A stretch of 59,730 bases of DNA from contig JABISG010000025.1 of assembly GCA_018699955.1 (NCBI GenBank), forward strand, positions 1 to 59,730, in the 5' to 3' direction. This DNA is from Planctomycetaceae bacterium (GTDB lineage Bacteria > Planctomycetota > Planctomycetia > Planctomycetales > Planctomycetaceae). Shown one piece after another: positions 52,315 through 59,730 of this stretch. Within the stretch, counting starts at the first letter, position 1; each line of letters starts with the position of its first letter. Below the pieces are notes generated by a model that had not been told where the DNA came from, ran no database searches, and saw only the letters and a program-made list of their open reading frames with translations. The position numbers and the translations under genes were made by a program.

Positions 52315-53124
52315 ATGGACGTGAAACGCAGTCTCTTCCGTTCGACATTGTGTTGTGTCGCGGCAAGTGCATTCTGTCAGCTTGCCGTATCTCCGGCGTC
52401 TGCGTTGGAGATCACGTTGGAGCGGCCGGGGGATCGGGAGTTTGTGCGCGATCTTGCAAACATGCTCGACGAGGGTGCAGAAGACCGCATTCGCAAGGTA
52501 TGCGATAAGCTGCTGACAGACAAAGCGACGCCGATTATCGTCGTCACCATCGAGTCGATGGCCAATCACGGCGGCGCGGACATGCGGATCGAAACCTTTG
52601 CGACGCTGTTGTTCAATCAATGGCAAATCGGACACGAGTCGATAGACGGTGAGTATTGGAATACGGGCATTCTGTTGCTCGTTTCCAAGGGCGACCGGAA
52701 AGCGCGAATTGAATTGGGTGGTGGATGGGGGCGACGCGAGGACGGCGTTTGCCGCCAGATTATGAATGAGCAGATCATTCCCAATTTCAAGCAGGGTCAA
52801 TTTTCCCAGGGGATCGAGGCGGGCGTCACGGGGCTCGATCGGATGGGCCGCAAGCTGGAACTGCCAACGCGTCCCCGTCCCGCGTCGCATTATCTCATCG
52901 GTCTCGTTTTCTTCGGGCTGGCTGCTTTCACCGCCGTCTCTCTCTTTCGCCGCGGGTCGAGCGGCTGGGCCTGGATTGCCTGGGGCGTCTTTTTTGGAGT
53001 CGTGGGTACGATCCTCTATCACATGGCAACCAGTTCGGGAAGCGGCGGCGGCGGCGGAGGTTTCAGTGGGGGATCATTCGGCGGGGGATCTTCCGGCGGT
53101 GGCGGCGCATCGGGGTCCTGGTAA
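52315..53124 (+). CDS. Exported TPM-domain (YgcG-type) protein
   Basis: 269 residues. A Sec signal (STLCCVAASAFCQLAVSPASA) is followed by a TPM domain at about 40-185: FVRDLANMLDEGAEDRIRKV, PIIVVTIESM, LFNQWQIG, NTGILLLVSKGDRKARIELG and GRREDGVCRQIMNEQIIPNF. Two membrane helices lie at about 193-212 and 217-236, and the C-terminus is almost pure Gly/Ser (GSGGGGGGFSGGSFGGG), as is typical of YgcG-like proteins. In other bacteria these are encoded with LemA and have been linked to membrane-associated proteolysis or phosphatase activity; the role is not settled. No LemA gene is present here. It is 12 bases upstream of a second TPM-type gene. Confidence 0.85.
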   Translation: MDVKRSLFRSTLCCVAASAFCQLAVSPASALEITLERPGDREFVRDLANMLDEGAEDRIRKVCDKLLTDKATPIIVVTIESMANHGGADMRIETFATLLFNQWQIGHESIDGEYWNTGILLLVSKGDRKARIELGGGWGRREDGVCRQIMNEQIIPNFKQGQFSQGIEAGVTGLDRMGRKLELPTRPRPASHYLIGLVFFGLAAFTAVSLFRRGSSGWAWIAWGVFFGVVGTILYHMATSSGSGGGGGGFSGGSFGGGSSGGGGASGSW

Positions 53125-53136
53125 GGAAAGACAAAA

Positions 53137-53814
53137 ATGCAGCGAGCATCAAATCTCTTCAATGAGCAGCAGCGGAAGCAGGTCGAACAGGCGATCGTCG
53201 AGGCCGAAGCCAAAACATCGTGCGAAATCGTACCTGTCGTGGCCACGGCATCCGGTCGTTACGATCGCGCGGAAGACGTCATTGGCCTATGGCTGGCGGT
53301 GATCGCAGCCGTTACCGTCTGGCTGCTGTTTCCGCAGCAGGTGGGCGATGCCGGCAGTTGGGGTGGCACGTCACTTCTTGTCGGCGTGTTGACAATGATT
53401 GCCGCCGTCGCGGTGGCGTTTGTCGCTGGTGCCATCATCGGCAGCAAAGTCGGCTGGCTGCGGCGGCTGTTTATTCCGCGTCAACAACTGCTGGATGAAG
53501 TCGCCGCGCGAGCACGCGAGGTCTTCTTCGACAAACGCGTCCACCACACCGCCTCTGCAACCGGCATGCTCATTTACGTCTCTCTCTACGAGCACACGGC
53601 CATCGTCCTTGGTGACCAGGAAGTGTTGGACAAACTCGGGCAGACGTTCCTCGATGGGCTTTGTAAGCAACTGACCGAGGGCCTTCACCAACACAACCCA
53701 ACCGAAACACTTTGCAGCGTCATCGCCGAGGCCGGGACACAACTTTCGGAACCGTTACCCCGCGAAGCAGGCGACGTCAACGAATTGCAGGACACCTTGA
53801 TTCTGATCGACTGA
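53137..53814 (+). CDS. Membrane TPM-domain protein, partner of the preceding gene
   Basis: 225 residues. The N-terminal LFNEQQRKQVEQAIVEAEAKTSCEIVPV matches the opening of TPM-type proteins that lack a signal peptide. Two membrane helices follow at about 47-67 and 77-105, and the TPM fold continues after them with LLDEVAARAREVFFDKRVHHT, GMLIYVSLYEHTAIVLGD and QTFLDGLCKQLTEGL. So the helices appear to be inserted between the first and second parts of the fold. The gene follows the exported TPM gene by 12 bases, a common pairing; in other bacteria the trio is LemA plus two TPM proteins. The function is unknown. Confidence 0.8.
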   Translation: MQRASNLFNEQQRKQVEQAIVEAEAKTSCEIVPVVATASGRYDRAEDVIGLWLAVIAAVTVWLLFPQQVGDAGSWGGTSLLVGVLTMIAAVAVAFVAGAIIGSKVGWLRRLFIPRQQLLDEVAARAREVFFDKRVHHTASATGMLIYVSLYEHTAIVLGDQEVLDKLGQTFLDGLCKQLTEGLHQHNPTETLCSVIAEAGTQLSEPLPREAGDVNELQDTLILID

Positions 53815-53921
53815 ACATTGCGTCGTTTCGGAACGCGGGCTGATGCGCGCGTACAAGTCGTCGCAATGTGTTACAATGCCGTCTGTCGATTCTCACATTG
53901 AAAACGAGCGGAGAGACGCAG

Positions 53922-55322
53922 ATGCATCGTCGGCAATTTCTGGTTGCTTCCAGCGTTGGGTTCGCCGGAACGACGTTCGGCCGACCAGCCTGCGGCGCAG
54001 CCGATGAGAATTTGCCGACGGGTCGAGCGACGGCGAAATCGACGATTCTGTTCTTTCTCAGCGGTGGCGCGTCGCACGTCGATATGTGGGACATGAAACC
54101 CGAGGCACCGCTCGAATATCGTGGGCCGTTTCAGCCCATCGCCACGTCGGCGCCCGGTGTTCGGCTGTGTGAGCATTTGCCGATGTTGGCCAAACAGGCG
54201 CATCATCTTGCGCTGATAAACTCGGTCGGCGGAACGGTCAACACCAACGACCATCACGCGGGCTATTACCACAATCTGACCGGACATGTCCCCGATCCAA
54301 CGTTTCTGACGCTCGGCAACAATCGCAAACCAGTTTCCGGCGACTGGCCGTTCATGGGAACGGTGGTGGCGTCGAAACGTCCTCAGCATCCGTATCTGAC
54401 CAACGCGATTACGCTGCCTCAAATGGTCGGTGCCCCGGCCTACACGCGTCCCGGTCAGTTCGCGGCGCGGCTTGGTGTTGAACACGATCCGCTGTATGTG
54501 AACGGCAACCGTGATGAACCGCTGAAGTTTCAAGCGCCGGCGATCGCCCTGTCGGGAGGTATCACGCCCGACCGTCTCACAGCGCGGTACGAACTCATGC
54601 GTAACATCGATGCGGCCCATCGCCAATTCGATCAATACGCGAAAGTGCGGACCTGGAGTCGGCAGCAGGAACGAGCGATGTCGTTGCTCACCTCGTCGCG
54701 CACTACCGAGGCATTCGATGTCTCGCAAGAACCCAAAGCGTTGCGCGAACGCTACGGCGAAACGGTCAATGGCATGAGCCTGTTGCTGGCGCGGCGGCTG
54801 GTCGAAGTGGGCGTGCCATTCATTACCGTGTTCTGGATGGGCGATCCCAAAGCTGCGAAGACTCTCAAGTGCGCCAGCGGCGGAGGTTGGGATACACACG
54901 GCAACAACTTCGAATGTTTGCAGAAAGCCCTGTTGCCGGAATTCGACCGCGGCTTTTCGGCATTGATTTCTGATTTGGAAGACCGCAGTTTGCTGGATGA
55001 TACGCTGCTGATGATCACCAGCGAGATGGGCCGCAAGCCGAAGATTGGCGACCCGCGATCCGGGGGAACATCGGGTGCGGGCCGCGATCATTGGACGCAT
55101 TGTCTGACCGACGTCCTCGCCGGCGGTGGCATTCGCGGCGGCCAAAGCTACGGTTCGAGTGATCGCTACGGCGAGTTCCCCGCCGACAAACCGGTGACCC
55201 CCGCCGACGTAACCAAGACCGTCTATCACGCGATGGGCATTCACGATCTGATCGCCTACGACAATCAGAAGAAGCCGTACCAACTGCTCGAAGACGGTGA
55301 GGCGCTCACGTCGCTGTTTTGA
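53922..55322 (+). CDS. DUF1501 protein, stand-alone copy
   Basis: 466 residues. A short Tat-like leader, MHRRQFLVASSVGFAGTTFG, precedes the DUF1501 domain: ILFFLSGGASHVDMWDMKPE, NSVGGTVNTNDHHAGYYHNL, PFMGTVVASKRPQHPYLTNA, GVPFITVFWMGD, GGWDTHGNNFECLQKALLP, LLMITSEMGRKPKIGDPRSG and AGRDHWTHCLTDVLAGGG. Unlike the two other DUF1501 genes in this window it has no DUF1549/DUF1553 gene beside it; such single copies exist in planctomycetes and their partner is presumably elsewhere. GGAGAG lies about eight bases before the ATG at 53922. A long frame on the opposite strand is an antisense shadow. Confidence 0.92.
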   Translation: MHRRQFLVASSVGFAGTTFGRPACGAADENLPTGRATAKSTILFFLSGGASHVDMWDMKPEAPLEYRGPFQPIATSAPGVRLCEHLPMLAKQAHHLALINSVGGTVNTNDHHAGYYHNLTGHVPDPTFLTLGNNRKPVSGDWPFMGTVVASKRPQHPYLTNAITLPQMVGAPAYTRPGQFAARLGVEHDPLYVNGNRDEPLKFQAPAIALSGGITPDRLTARYELMRNIDAAHRQFDQYAKVRTWSRQQERAMSLLTSSRTTEAFDVSQEPKALRERYGETVNGMSLLLARRLVEVGVPFITVFWMGDPKAAKTLKCASGGGWDTHGNNFECLQKALLPEFDRGFSALISDLEDRSLLDDTLLMITSEMGRKPKIGDPRSGGTSGAGRDHWTHCLTDVLAGGGIRGGQSYGSSDRYGEFPADKPVTPADVTKTVYHAMGIHDLIAYDNQKKPYQLLEDGEALTSLF

Positions 55323-55444
55323 CGATGATGCAAATAATTCATGTGACACTCGCGGATTCAATGCGATAGAATCTTAATCGCGTTGTGAGATACAAATTAG
55401 CCAGACACCAACTGCCGTGCTGTGACTTCAGATGGAGAACACAC

Positions 55445-55954
55445 ATGTTTCGAGTGACCGCTCACATGGCCGTTCTTCTGTTGGTCGCTGTCTCATCGAC
55501 ATGTGCGGCTGACGAGACGCCCGTTGTTGCGCCGGAACCGCTGGAGTTACGCAATGCACCACCCATGAAACAGGTCCGCTCGATCACGGCTGGCTGGTTC
55601 GACGACGGCTATCGAAGCTTTGTGCGTGGATGGCCCGTTCCCCGTCGGCACTGGAAGTCGGTACTCGAAACAGTCAAGGCGTGTAAGAAACAGAAGGGTC
55701 GGAAACTGGTGGACGCGCCAAAGGTGATGAGCAACTACATTCACCTTCGCATTCGTACGAAGGACGGCCGAAGCCTGCTGATTTTGTCCGGACGAAAAGG
55801 TGGAGACCTGAGAGCGTTTCCCTTCAAAGGCTGTAAGGCACCGTTCACTTTTGCCGAATCCGCCGCTCCCTTTCTGCGCGATCGTCTGGGAAGGACGTAC
55901 CGAATCGCTGTGAAAGAGGAGCAAGCGAAAGGTGAAGGCAAGAAAAAGAATTGA
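55445..55954 (+). CDS. Secreted basic hypothetical protein
   Basis: 169 residues with a Sec signal (HMAVLLLVAVSSTCAAD, cleavage near residue 22). The mature part is strongly basic, with ITAGWFDDGYRSFVRGWPVP, HLRIRTKDGRSLLILSGRKGG and a Lys-rich tail (KEEQAKGEGKKKN). I recognise no family. GGAG lies seven bases before the ATG at 55445, which supports the start. It stands alone between the DUF1501 gene and a small membrane-protein gene on the same strand. Confidence 0.6.
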   Translation: MFRVTAHMAVLLLVAVSSTCAADETPVVAPEPLELRNAPPMKQVRSITAGWFDDGYRSFVRGWPVPRRHWKSVLETVKACKKQKGRKLVDAPKVMSNYIHLRIRTKDGRSLLILSGRKGGDLRAFPFKGCKAPFTFAESAAPFLRDRLGRTYRIAVKEEQAKGEGKKKN

Positions 55955-56105
55955 CTGTGGACGAACAACTTTTGTCGAAAGTCAGTTTCCGCCACTGTCC
56001 CCGCCTGCGTTGTGAGACTCTCAACTATTTCGTGTGCTATTTTGTCCCGTCCGTCGCCATTAGTTGAAATAGTAGAAAATACCAGCCCTCTATTGCGAGA
56101 ACGTT

Positions 56106-56393
56106 ATGGGAATCGCGTCGGTGATCCTTGGAGTCCTCGGCATTCTGCTGTCCTGGATTTCCTGTCTGTGGCCGATTGTCGTGATACACGTCGTCTTCGG
56201 CCTCGGACTTGGGGTCGGCGATGTCGTCATGAAACTGAATGCCAACAGCAGAACACCATTGGACGAAGACCAAATTCGACAAAGCCGTATTAGCGTGGGC
56301 GTTGCTGGAATTTGCCTGAATGTTGCCGCCGCCGTCTTGACGCTTACCTGGTATCTGTTTTGGGGAACCAAGGGCTTCGGAACATTCCAGTAG
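56106..56393 (+). CDS. Small two-helix membrane protein (DUF4190-like)
   Basis: 95 residues with one hydrophobic hairpin at about 3-43 (ASVILGVLGILLSWISCLWP, then IVVIHVVFGLGLGVGDVV), a polar loop (NANSRTPLDEDQIRQSRI) and a third helix at about 65-86. The glycine-rich GVLGILLSWISCLWP and the final helix pattern resemble DUF4190-type small membrane proteins. Function unknown. The ATG at 56106 follows GAGAACGTT, a weak ribosome-binding site. Its stop lies 41 bases from the stop of the convergent TPR gene. Confidence 0.65.
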   Translation: MGIASVILGVLGILLSWISCLWPIVVIHVVFGLGLGVGDVVMKLNANSRTPLDEDQIRQSRISVGVAGICLNVAAAVLTLTWYLFWGTKGFGTFQ

Positions 56394-56434
56394 ACGATGC
56401 CGATGGCGCTCTGATTTGATACCGGCTGGAGCGA

Positions 56435-57835
56435 TTACTTCTGCTTCTTCGCGGGAGTTTGTGCTTGTTCCACCCGAGCCAGTTGCTGCAGAATTCGCTC
56501 GGCTTCATCACGGCCGGGGAACTGTGACTTACTGCGTAATGCCGATGCCAGGATTTTCTGAGCGGCTTCGCGCTGCCCTCGGTCGGCAAGAATTAATGCC
56601 GCGTAGTAAGCGCTTTCGCTGCCAATCGAACCGGCATTCAGAATCCCCTTGAGAATCCGTTCGGCTGCATCGGCATGGCCAACGCGGAAAAGAATCCAGG
56701 CCAGTGTGACGGTTGCTTCGCGGCCCGTTCGGGCTTTGCGATTCGAGTTGATTTGTGCATTCAGATGGGCATAACCCAACGCGCGGATGCGTTCCTTCTC
56801 TTCGGTCGAGTCGATCAGCGTCAATGCCAGATGATTCATCGCGGTGAAATTGCGCGGTGATTGTTTCAGCACTCCTTCGAATGCGGTCATCGCCTGCTTG
56901 TGTTCGCCCGCAAACCGAGCCGCCAAACCGGTGGCGACTTTCACCTGCAATGAATTGGCGTCGAGCTTTTGTGCTGCGGTGATGTTCTTTGCGGCCAACT
57001 CATTCTTGCCGGCAACGAGTGCCCATTGCACCACCGCGAGTCGGGTGTTTAAGTCGCTCGGCGCCGCTTTCACCGCTTCGCCGAACAGTTTCTCCGCTTG
57101 ATCACGGTTTCCGGTTTGTTCGTGCAGCAGGGCGAGGCTGATCTCCGGCAGCGGCAGTTTGCCGTTCAACTTGCGAGCGGTCGCGAACGAGGCCTTCGAT
57201 TCGTCGTATTGCTTGAGCCGAAACTGAGCCAAGCCCATTCGCGAATGCGCGTTTGCGTTCTTCGGATCGACCTTCGACCATTCGACGATCCGCGTGATTG
57301 CCTGCTTCCAGTCGCCTCGGGCTTCGGCAACGGCTGCCACTCCGGCCAGCCCGCTGTTTCGCAGGTTCTTCTTCCGAATTGGATTCTGCGAGTATTCGGC
57401 ACAAATGGCGAGGCCTTTGCCGAACATCAGTTCGGCTTCCCCTAATCGCCGTTGCCGCAATGCGAGGTCGGCCAGCATGATGTACGCTTCCGGATCATTC
57501 GGTTCTTTGGTGACGACACCTTCGAGCAGCGACACGCCGCCTCTGGCGTTGCCGGACGCGAAGAGCAGATGTGAAAGCATGACGTTGACTGGAGCCAACT
57601 GTGGGTTCTTGGTCTTGCCGTCACTCAGGGCTTTGCGGCATTCTTCCAACTTGCCTTGGCGAAACAAGGCGATAGCGCGGTCGATGTCTTTGTACTGTGG
57701 GCCGTAATCGGAAACCGCATTGCTCAACAGTCTCTGCGCGGTCAGCTGCGCTTCTGCGGCTGGTGAATCGAAAGCCGCCTGCAAAATGAAAGCACACAGT
57801 GTCAGCAAGACGCTCGAAAGCAGAGTACGTCGCAT
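56435..57835 (-). CDS. Exported TPR-repeat protein
   Basis: 466 residues with a Sec signal (SVLLTLCAFILQAAFDSPAAEA). From about residue 40 to the end it consists of tetratricopeptide repeats: AIALFRQGKLEECRKALSDG, EAYIMLADLALRQRRLGEAE, ANAHSRMGLAQFRLKQYDES, NTRLAVVQWALVAGKNELAA and ATVTLAWILFRVGHADAAER are the clearest. The C-terminus is Lys/Gln-rich. TPR proteins scaffold protein complexes; this one would do so in the periplasm. The ATG at 57835 is chosen because it directly precedes the signal; the frame is open to 57922. It lies downstream of, and in the same direction as, the large repeat protein at the window end, 177 bases away. Confidence 0.85.
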   Translation of the reverse strand: MRRTLLSSVLLTLCAFILQAAFDSPAAEAQLTAQRLLSNAVSDYGPQYKDIDRAIALFRQGKLEECRKALSDGKTKNPQLAPVNVMLSHLLFASGNARGGVSLLEGVVTKEPNDPEAYIMLADLALRQRRLGEAELMFGKGLAICAEYSQNPIRKKNLRNSGLAGVAAVAEARGDWKQAITRIVEWSKVDPKNANAHSRMGLAQFRLKQYDESKASFATARKLNGKLPLPEISLALLHEQTGNRDQAEKLFGEAVKAAPSDLNTRLAVVQWALVAGKNELAAKNITAAQKLDANSLQVKVATGLAARFAGEHKQAMTAFEGVLKQSPRNFTAMNHLALTLIDSTEEKERIRALGYAHLNAQINSNRKARTGREATVTLAWILFRVGHADAAERILKGILNAGSIGSESAYYAALILADRGQREAAQKILASALRSKSQFPGRDEAERILQQLARVEQAQTPAKKQK

Positions 57836-58012
57836 GATGCAGTTTCCCGGTCGATGTGAAGTGAACGTCGATTGGCGTTCATTCCATCGTACCGGTGCGC
57901 TGATGCCACTTTGGAGACGCAATCACTCAAGACAACCGAATTGGCTGACTGTCGTGGAAGAGTATTCCGACTATGCCGATTGTGCTGATGCGGTGTCTCG
58001 CCAGGCCGACGA

Positions 58013-59730
58013 TTACGGATCATAAATGTCGGCCGAGGTTGCGCCGGTTTCTTCGTCTTCCAGTGGTCGCGCCGGCCATTCGCCGTAGAACATCTTGAAC
58101 GGGCCGTTGGGGAACAGTAGGTGGAAGATGCTGTTGGCGTAGTCCGAATACCGAACGAAGCGGTCATACGGCAGCGGGAAGACCTGCGGAGTGATGGTGT
58201 CCTCGCCAAGGAAGAAGAACGTAAACGGAGCGGTAAACGGACCGGGCTTGGCCAGTGTGTACTCGTCGAACGCCGACCCCCATTGCTCATGGTTCCAATT
58301 GACGAATTCGGTATTCGGATTCCAGCGGTTGCCGACGAGTGTTCCCGGCGGCAGGCTGCTATCGACGATGATGCCGTTAATCACCGCGCCATCGGCCAAC
58401 ACGTTGCCGAGTCGTCGCGTGCCGAAGATGCGAACCTGGTTCGGCACACCACCCATGTCGATGGCGGAGAACTGATTCATGAACAAACGCCCGCCGTTGT
58501 CGGCGATCGGATTGATCTGATCGATGGCCAATACCAGATTGCCGGTGATTGCGGCGGTGTTGGTTGTGGCATGTCCCAGCAGCGCGGGTGATGTGGCAGA
58601 GTTTCCGACCAGAAACGCGCTGCCATCGATGATGACATTGATGTCGCCGATGATCTGGCTGCTATTGCCGCCGACAGCGGCCCCGTGTCCGAGTTGTGAA
58701 TAGGCGTTCGGTCCCGTTCCGCCGGTCAGGAACAGATCGCTACCGACGAGGCGGACGAAAATGTTACCAGTTTGGTTGGACTGTGTGAGGCCTCCACCAA
58801 AGGGCTGGTCTTCCGTTTCGATTTCCACAGCGCTACCGCCGTGTCCCAGTTGCGCGTAGGCATTCTCTCCGATGCCGCCGCTGACGGACACGTCATTCGC
58901 TTGCAGAATGCTGATGTTTCCGTTCTGGTCGCCATCGATGCCGATTCCGCCGTGTCCCAATTGGGCGTAGGTCGCAAAATCATCACCGCCGGTTAAGACG
59001 AAGTTATTCGCGTGGGCGATTGTGATGTCGCCGTTTTGATCACCAAAAAGGACTGCTCCGCCATGACCGAGTTGGGCGTAGGCGACGAACTCAGTACCGG
59101 CGGTGAAGGTGAAATCATTGGCCTGGTTGATCGTGATGTCGCCACTTTGTAGGCCTTGGTCGCCATTGACAAATACTCCCCCATGGCCGAGTTGGGCGTA
59201 AGCGCCGAAATCAGAACCACCTATAAAGGTGAGGTTGTTTGCCTGGTTGATCGTGATATCACCGTTCTGGTCGGCGGAAGAAAACGGTCCGCCGTGACCG
59301 AGTTGAGCGTAGGTTGTGTCATCCGATCCGCCCATGAAGGTAATGTTGTTGGCCTGAATGATGTTGATGTTTCCGGTTTGGCTGTCGTCGGCATCGACGC
59401 CGCCGTGGCCAAGCTGTGCGTAGGCATCCCGGTCGCTGCCCCCGGTGAAGGTGAGATTGCCGGTCGCGCTCACCGTGATCACGCCGGAGTGATCTCCGTC
59501 GGCATTGTCGCCGCCGTGGCCGAGTTGGGCGTAGGTATCGTTATCGGTACCGCCGGTGAAGGTGAAGTTGTTGCCGGTGACGAAGATGTTGCCGGTGGCA
59601 TCGCCATCCAACTCGTTGCCGCCGTGGCCCAGTTGCGCGTAGGCGTCGTTGCCTGTGCCGCCCATAAACAGGAGATTGCCCGTGGCGGCGACCGTGATGA
59701 CTCCGGAGTGATCTCCGTCGGCATTGTCGC
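58013..59730 (-). CDS. Large repeat protein built from 37-residue YAQLGHGG repeats (5' end outside the window)
   Basis: The frame is open to the right window edge, so the N-terminus is missing; about 572 residues are visible. The right two-thirds consist of tandem repeats of about 37 residues, each with AYAQLGHGG or TYAQLGHGG, then a DGDQNGDITI-like strand, then a QANNFTFTGG-like strand. I count nine copies plus a partial tenth at the edge; the last, AYSQLGHGA, is degenerate. The C-terminal about 170 residues are unique, with LGNVLADGAVINGIIVDS and FTFFFLGEDTITPQVFPLPY. The pattern suggests a right-handed beta-helix or beta-roll of a secreted, filamentous-haemagglutinin-like surface protein. 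No PEP-CTERM, LPXTG or autotransporter barrel is seen at the end. An internal ATG at 59665 is only the first Met in view. Confidence 0.78.
   Translation of the reverse strand, partial: DNADGDHSGVITVAATGNLLFMGGTGNDAYAQLGHGGNELDGDATGNIFVTGNNFTFTGGTDNDTYAQLGHGGDNADGDHSGVITVSATGNLTFTGGSDRDAYAQLGHGGVDADDSQTGNINIIQANNITFMGGSDDTTYAQLGHGGPFSSADQNGDITINQANNLTFIGGSDFGAYAQLGHGGVFVNGDQGLQSGDITINQANDFTFTAGTEFVAYAQLGHGGAVLFGDQNGDITIAHANNFVLTGGDDFATYAQLGHGGIGIDGDQNGNISILQANDVSVSGGIGENAYAQLGHGGSAVEIETEDQPFGGGLTQSNQTGNIFVRLVGSDLFLTGGTGPNAYSQLGHGAAVGGNSSQIIGDINVIIDGSAFLVGNSATSPALLGHATTNTAAITGNLVLAIDQINPIADNGGRLFMNQFSAIDMGGVPNQVRIFGTRRLGNVLADGAVINGIIVDSSLPPGTLVGNRWNPNTEFVNWNHEQWGSAFDEYTLAKPGPFTAPFTFFFLGEDTITPQVFPLPYDRFVRYSDYANSIFHLLFPNGPFKMFYGEWPARPLEDEETGATSADIYDP
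58680..59730 (-). repeat. Tandem 111-base coding repeats
   Basis: The minus strand repeats with a period of about 111 bases (37 codons), with two longer units (40 and 52 codons). Neighbouring units near 59460-59520 and 59680-59730 share nearly identical DNA, for example ggagtgatctccgtcggcat in both, which indicates recent duplication. Confidence 0.8.

Noticed and set aside
52315..53814. TPM pair as a toxin-antitoxin or defence module
   Set aside because: Domain architecture fits YgcG-type envelope proteins; there is no toxin motif, and neither gene has the size or regulation expected of an antitoxin.
53871..55361. 496-codon minus-strand frame opposite a DUF1501 gene
   Set aside because: Arg-rich antisense shadow; the plus-strand frame has the full DUF1501 signature and a ribosome-binding site.
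58680..59730. Regular repeats resembling a CRISPR array
   Set aside because: The period is about 111 bases, the whole stretch is one open reading frame and the repeats vary in a codon-wise manner; there are no short identical repeats with unique spacers.

Overview
The window looks like a planctomycete chromosome (order Planctomycetales or a close relative). This rests on gene content. It carries paired DUF1549/DUF1553 and DUF1501 proteins in three places, a planctomycete-type cytochrome c (PSCyt1/PSCyt2/PSD1) protein, a DUF1080 protein, an ECF-type sigma factor next to a Ser/Thr kinase that ends in a formylglycine-generating-enzyme-like domain, WD40 and PQQ-type propellers, leucine-rich-repeat lipoproteins and very large exported proteins. 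Genus cannot be decided from the sequence alone.

Layout. 0.5-4.8 kb: a glycosyltransferase-sulfotransferase fusion, an RluA-type pseudouridine synthase and a YhiN/HI0933-type flavoprotein. 4.8-12.8 kb: an accessory, decaying block that starts with an internally deleted tyrosine integrase and ends at an intact tRNA-Val(UAC). A 23-base exact repeat of the tRNA 3' end lies inside the integrase remnant. Between them are a FixJ-type response regulator with a wrecked histidine kinase, a small secreted cysteine-rich protein, the kinase/FGE protein with a wrecked ECF sigma factor, and a frameshifted LRR lipoprotein. 13.0-15.8 kb: trpC, a NUDIX-like protein, an exported YbjN-like protein and a small conserved protein. 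16.2-21.4 kb: DUF1549/DUF1553, DUF1501, WD40 and DUF1080 on one strand. 21.5-25.7 kb: an SDR oxidoreductase, then on the minus strand an HpcH/HpaI aldolase, pyrG and kdsB.

25.8-37.5 kb holds two consecutive minus-strand genes for giant exported, membrane-anchored proteins (1176 and 2676 residues). They share an N-terminal module, which recurs in the middle of the larger protein just after a second signal-peptide-like segment. This is the best candidate for an undescribed system here. 37.8-43.2 kb: an NAD-dependent sugar epimerase with a family 2 glycosyltransferase, hemL, a membrane protein and a Gfo/Idh/MocA oxidoreductase. 43.5-50.0 kb: an orphan membrane-bound Swt1-like HEPN protein with a zinc ribbon, and the run PSCyt1/PSD1 - DUF1501 - membrane endonuclease/exonuclease/phosphatase, whose last two genes overlap by one base. 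50.3-56.4 kb: a PQQ-type propeller, a voltage-gated-type K+ channel, two TPM-domain proteins, a lone DUF1501 protein and two small hypotheticals. 56.4-59.7 kb: a TPR protein and the 3' part of a large protein built from 37-residue YAQLGHGG repeats, cut by the window edge.

Intergenic spaces carry several different short palindromes, two of which recur inside the window. No rRNA, CRISPR array, complete insertion sequence or replication origin was seen. Function calls come from reading motifs by eye; no database search was run.
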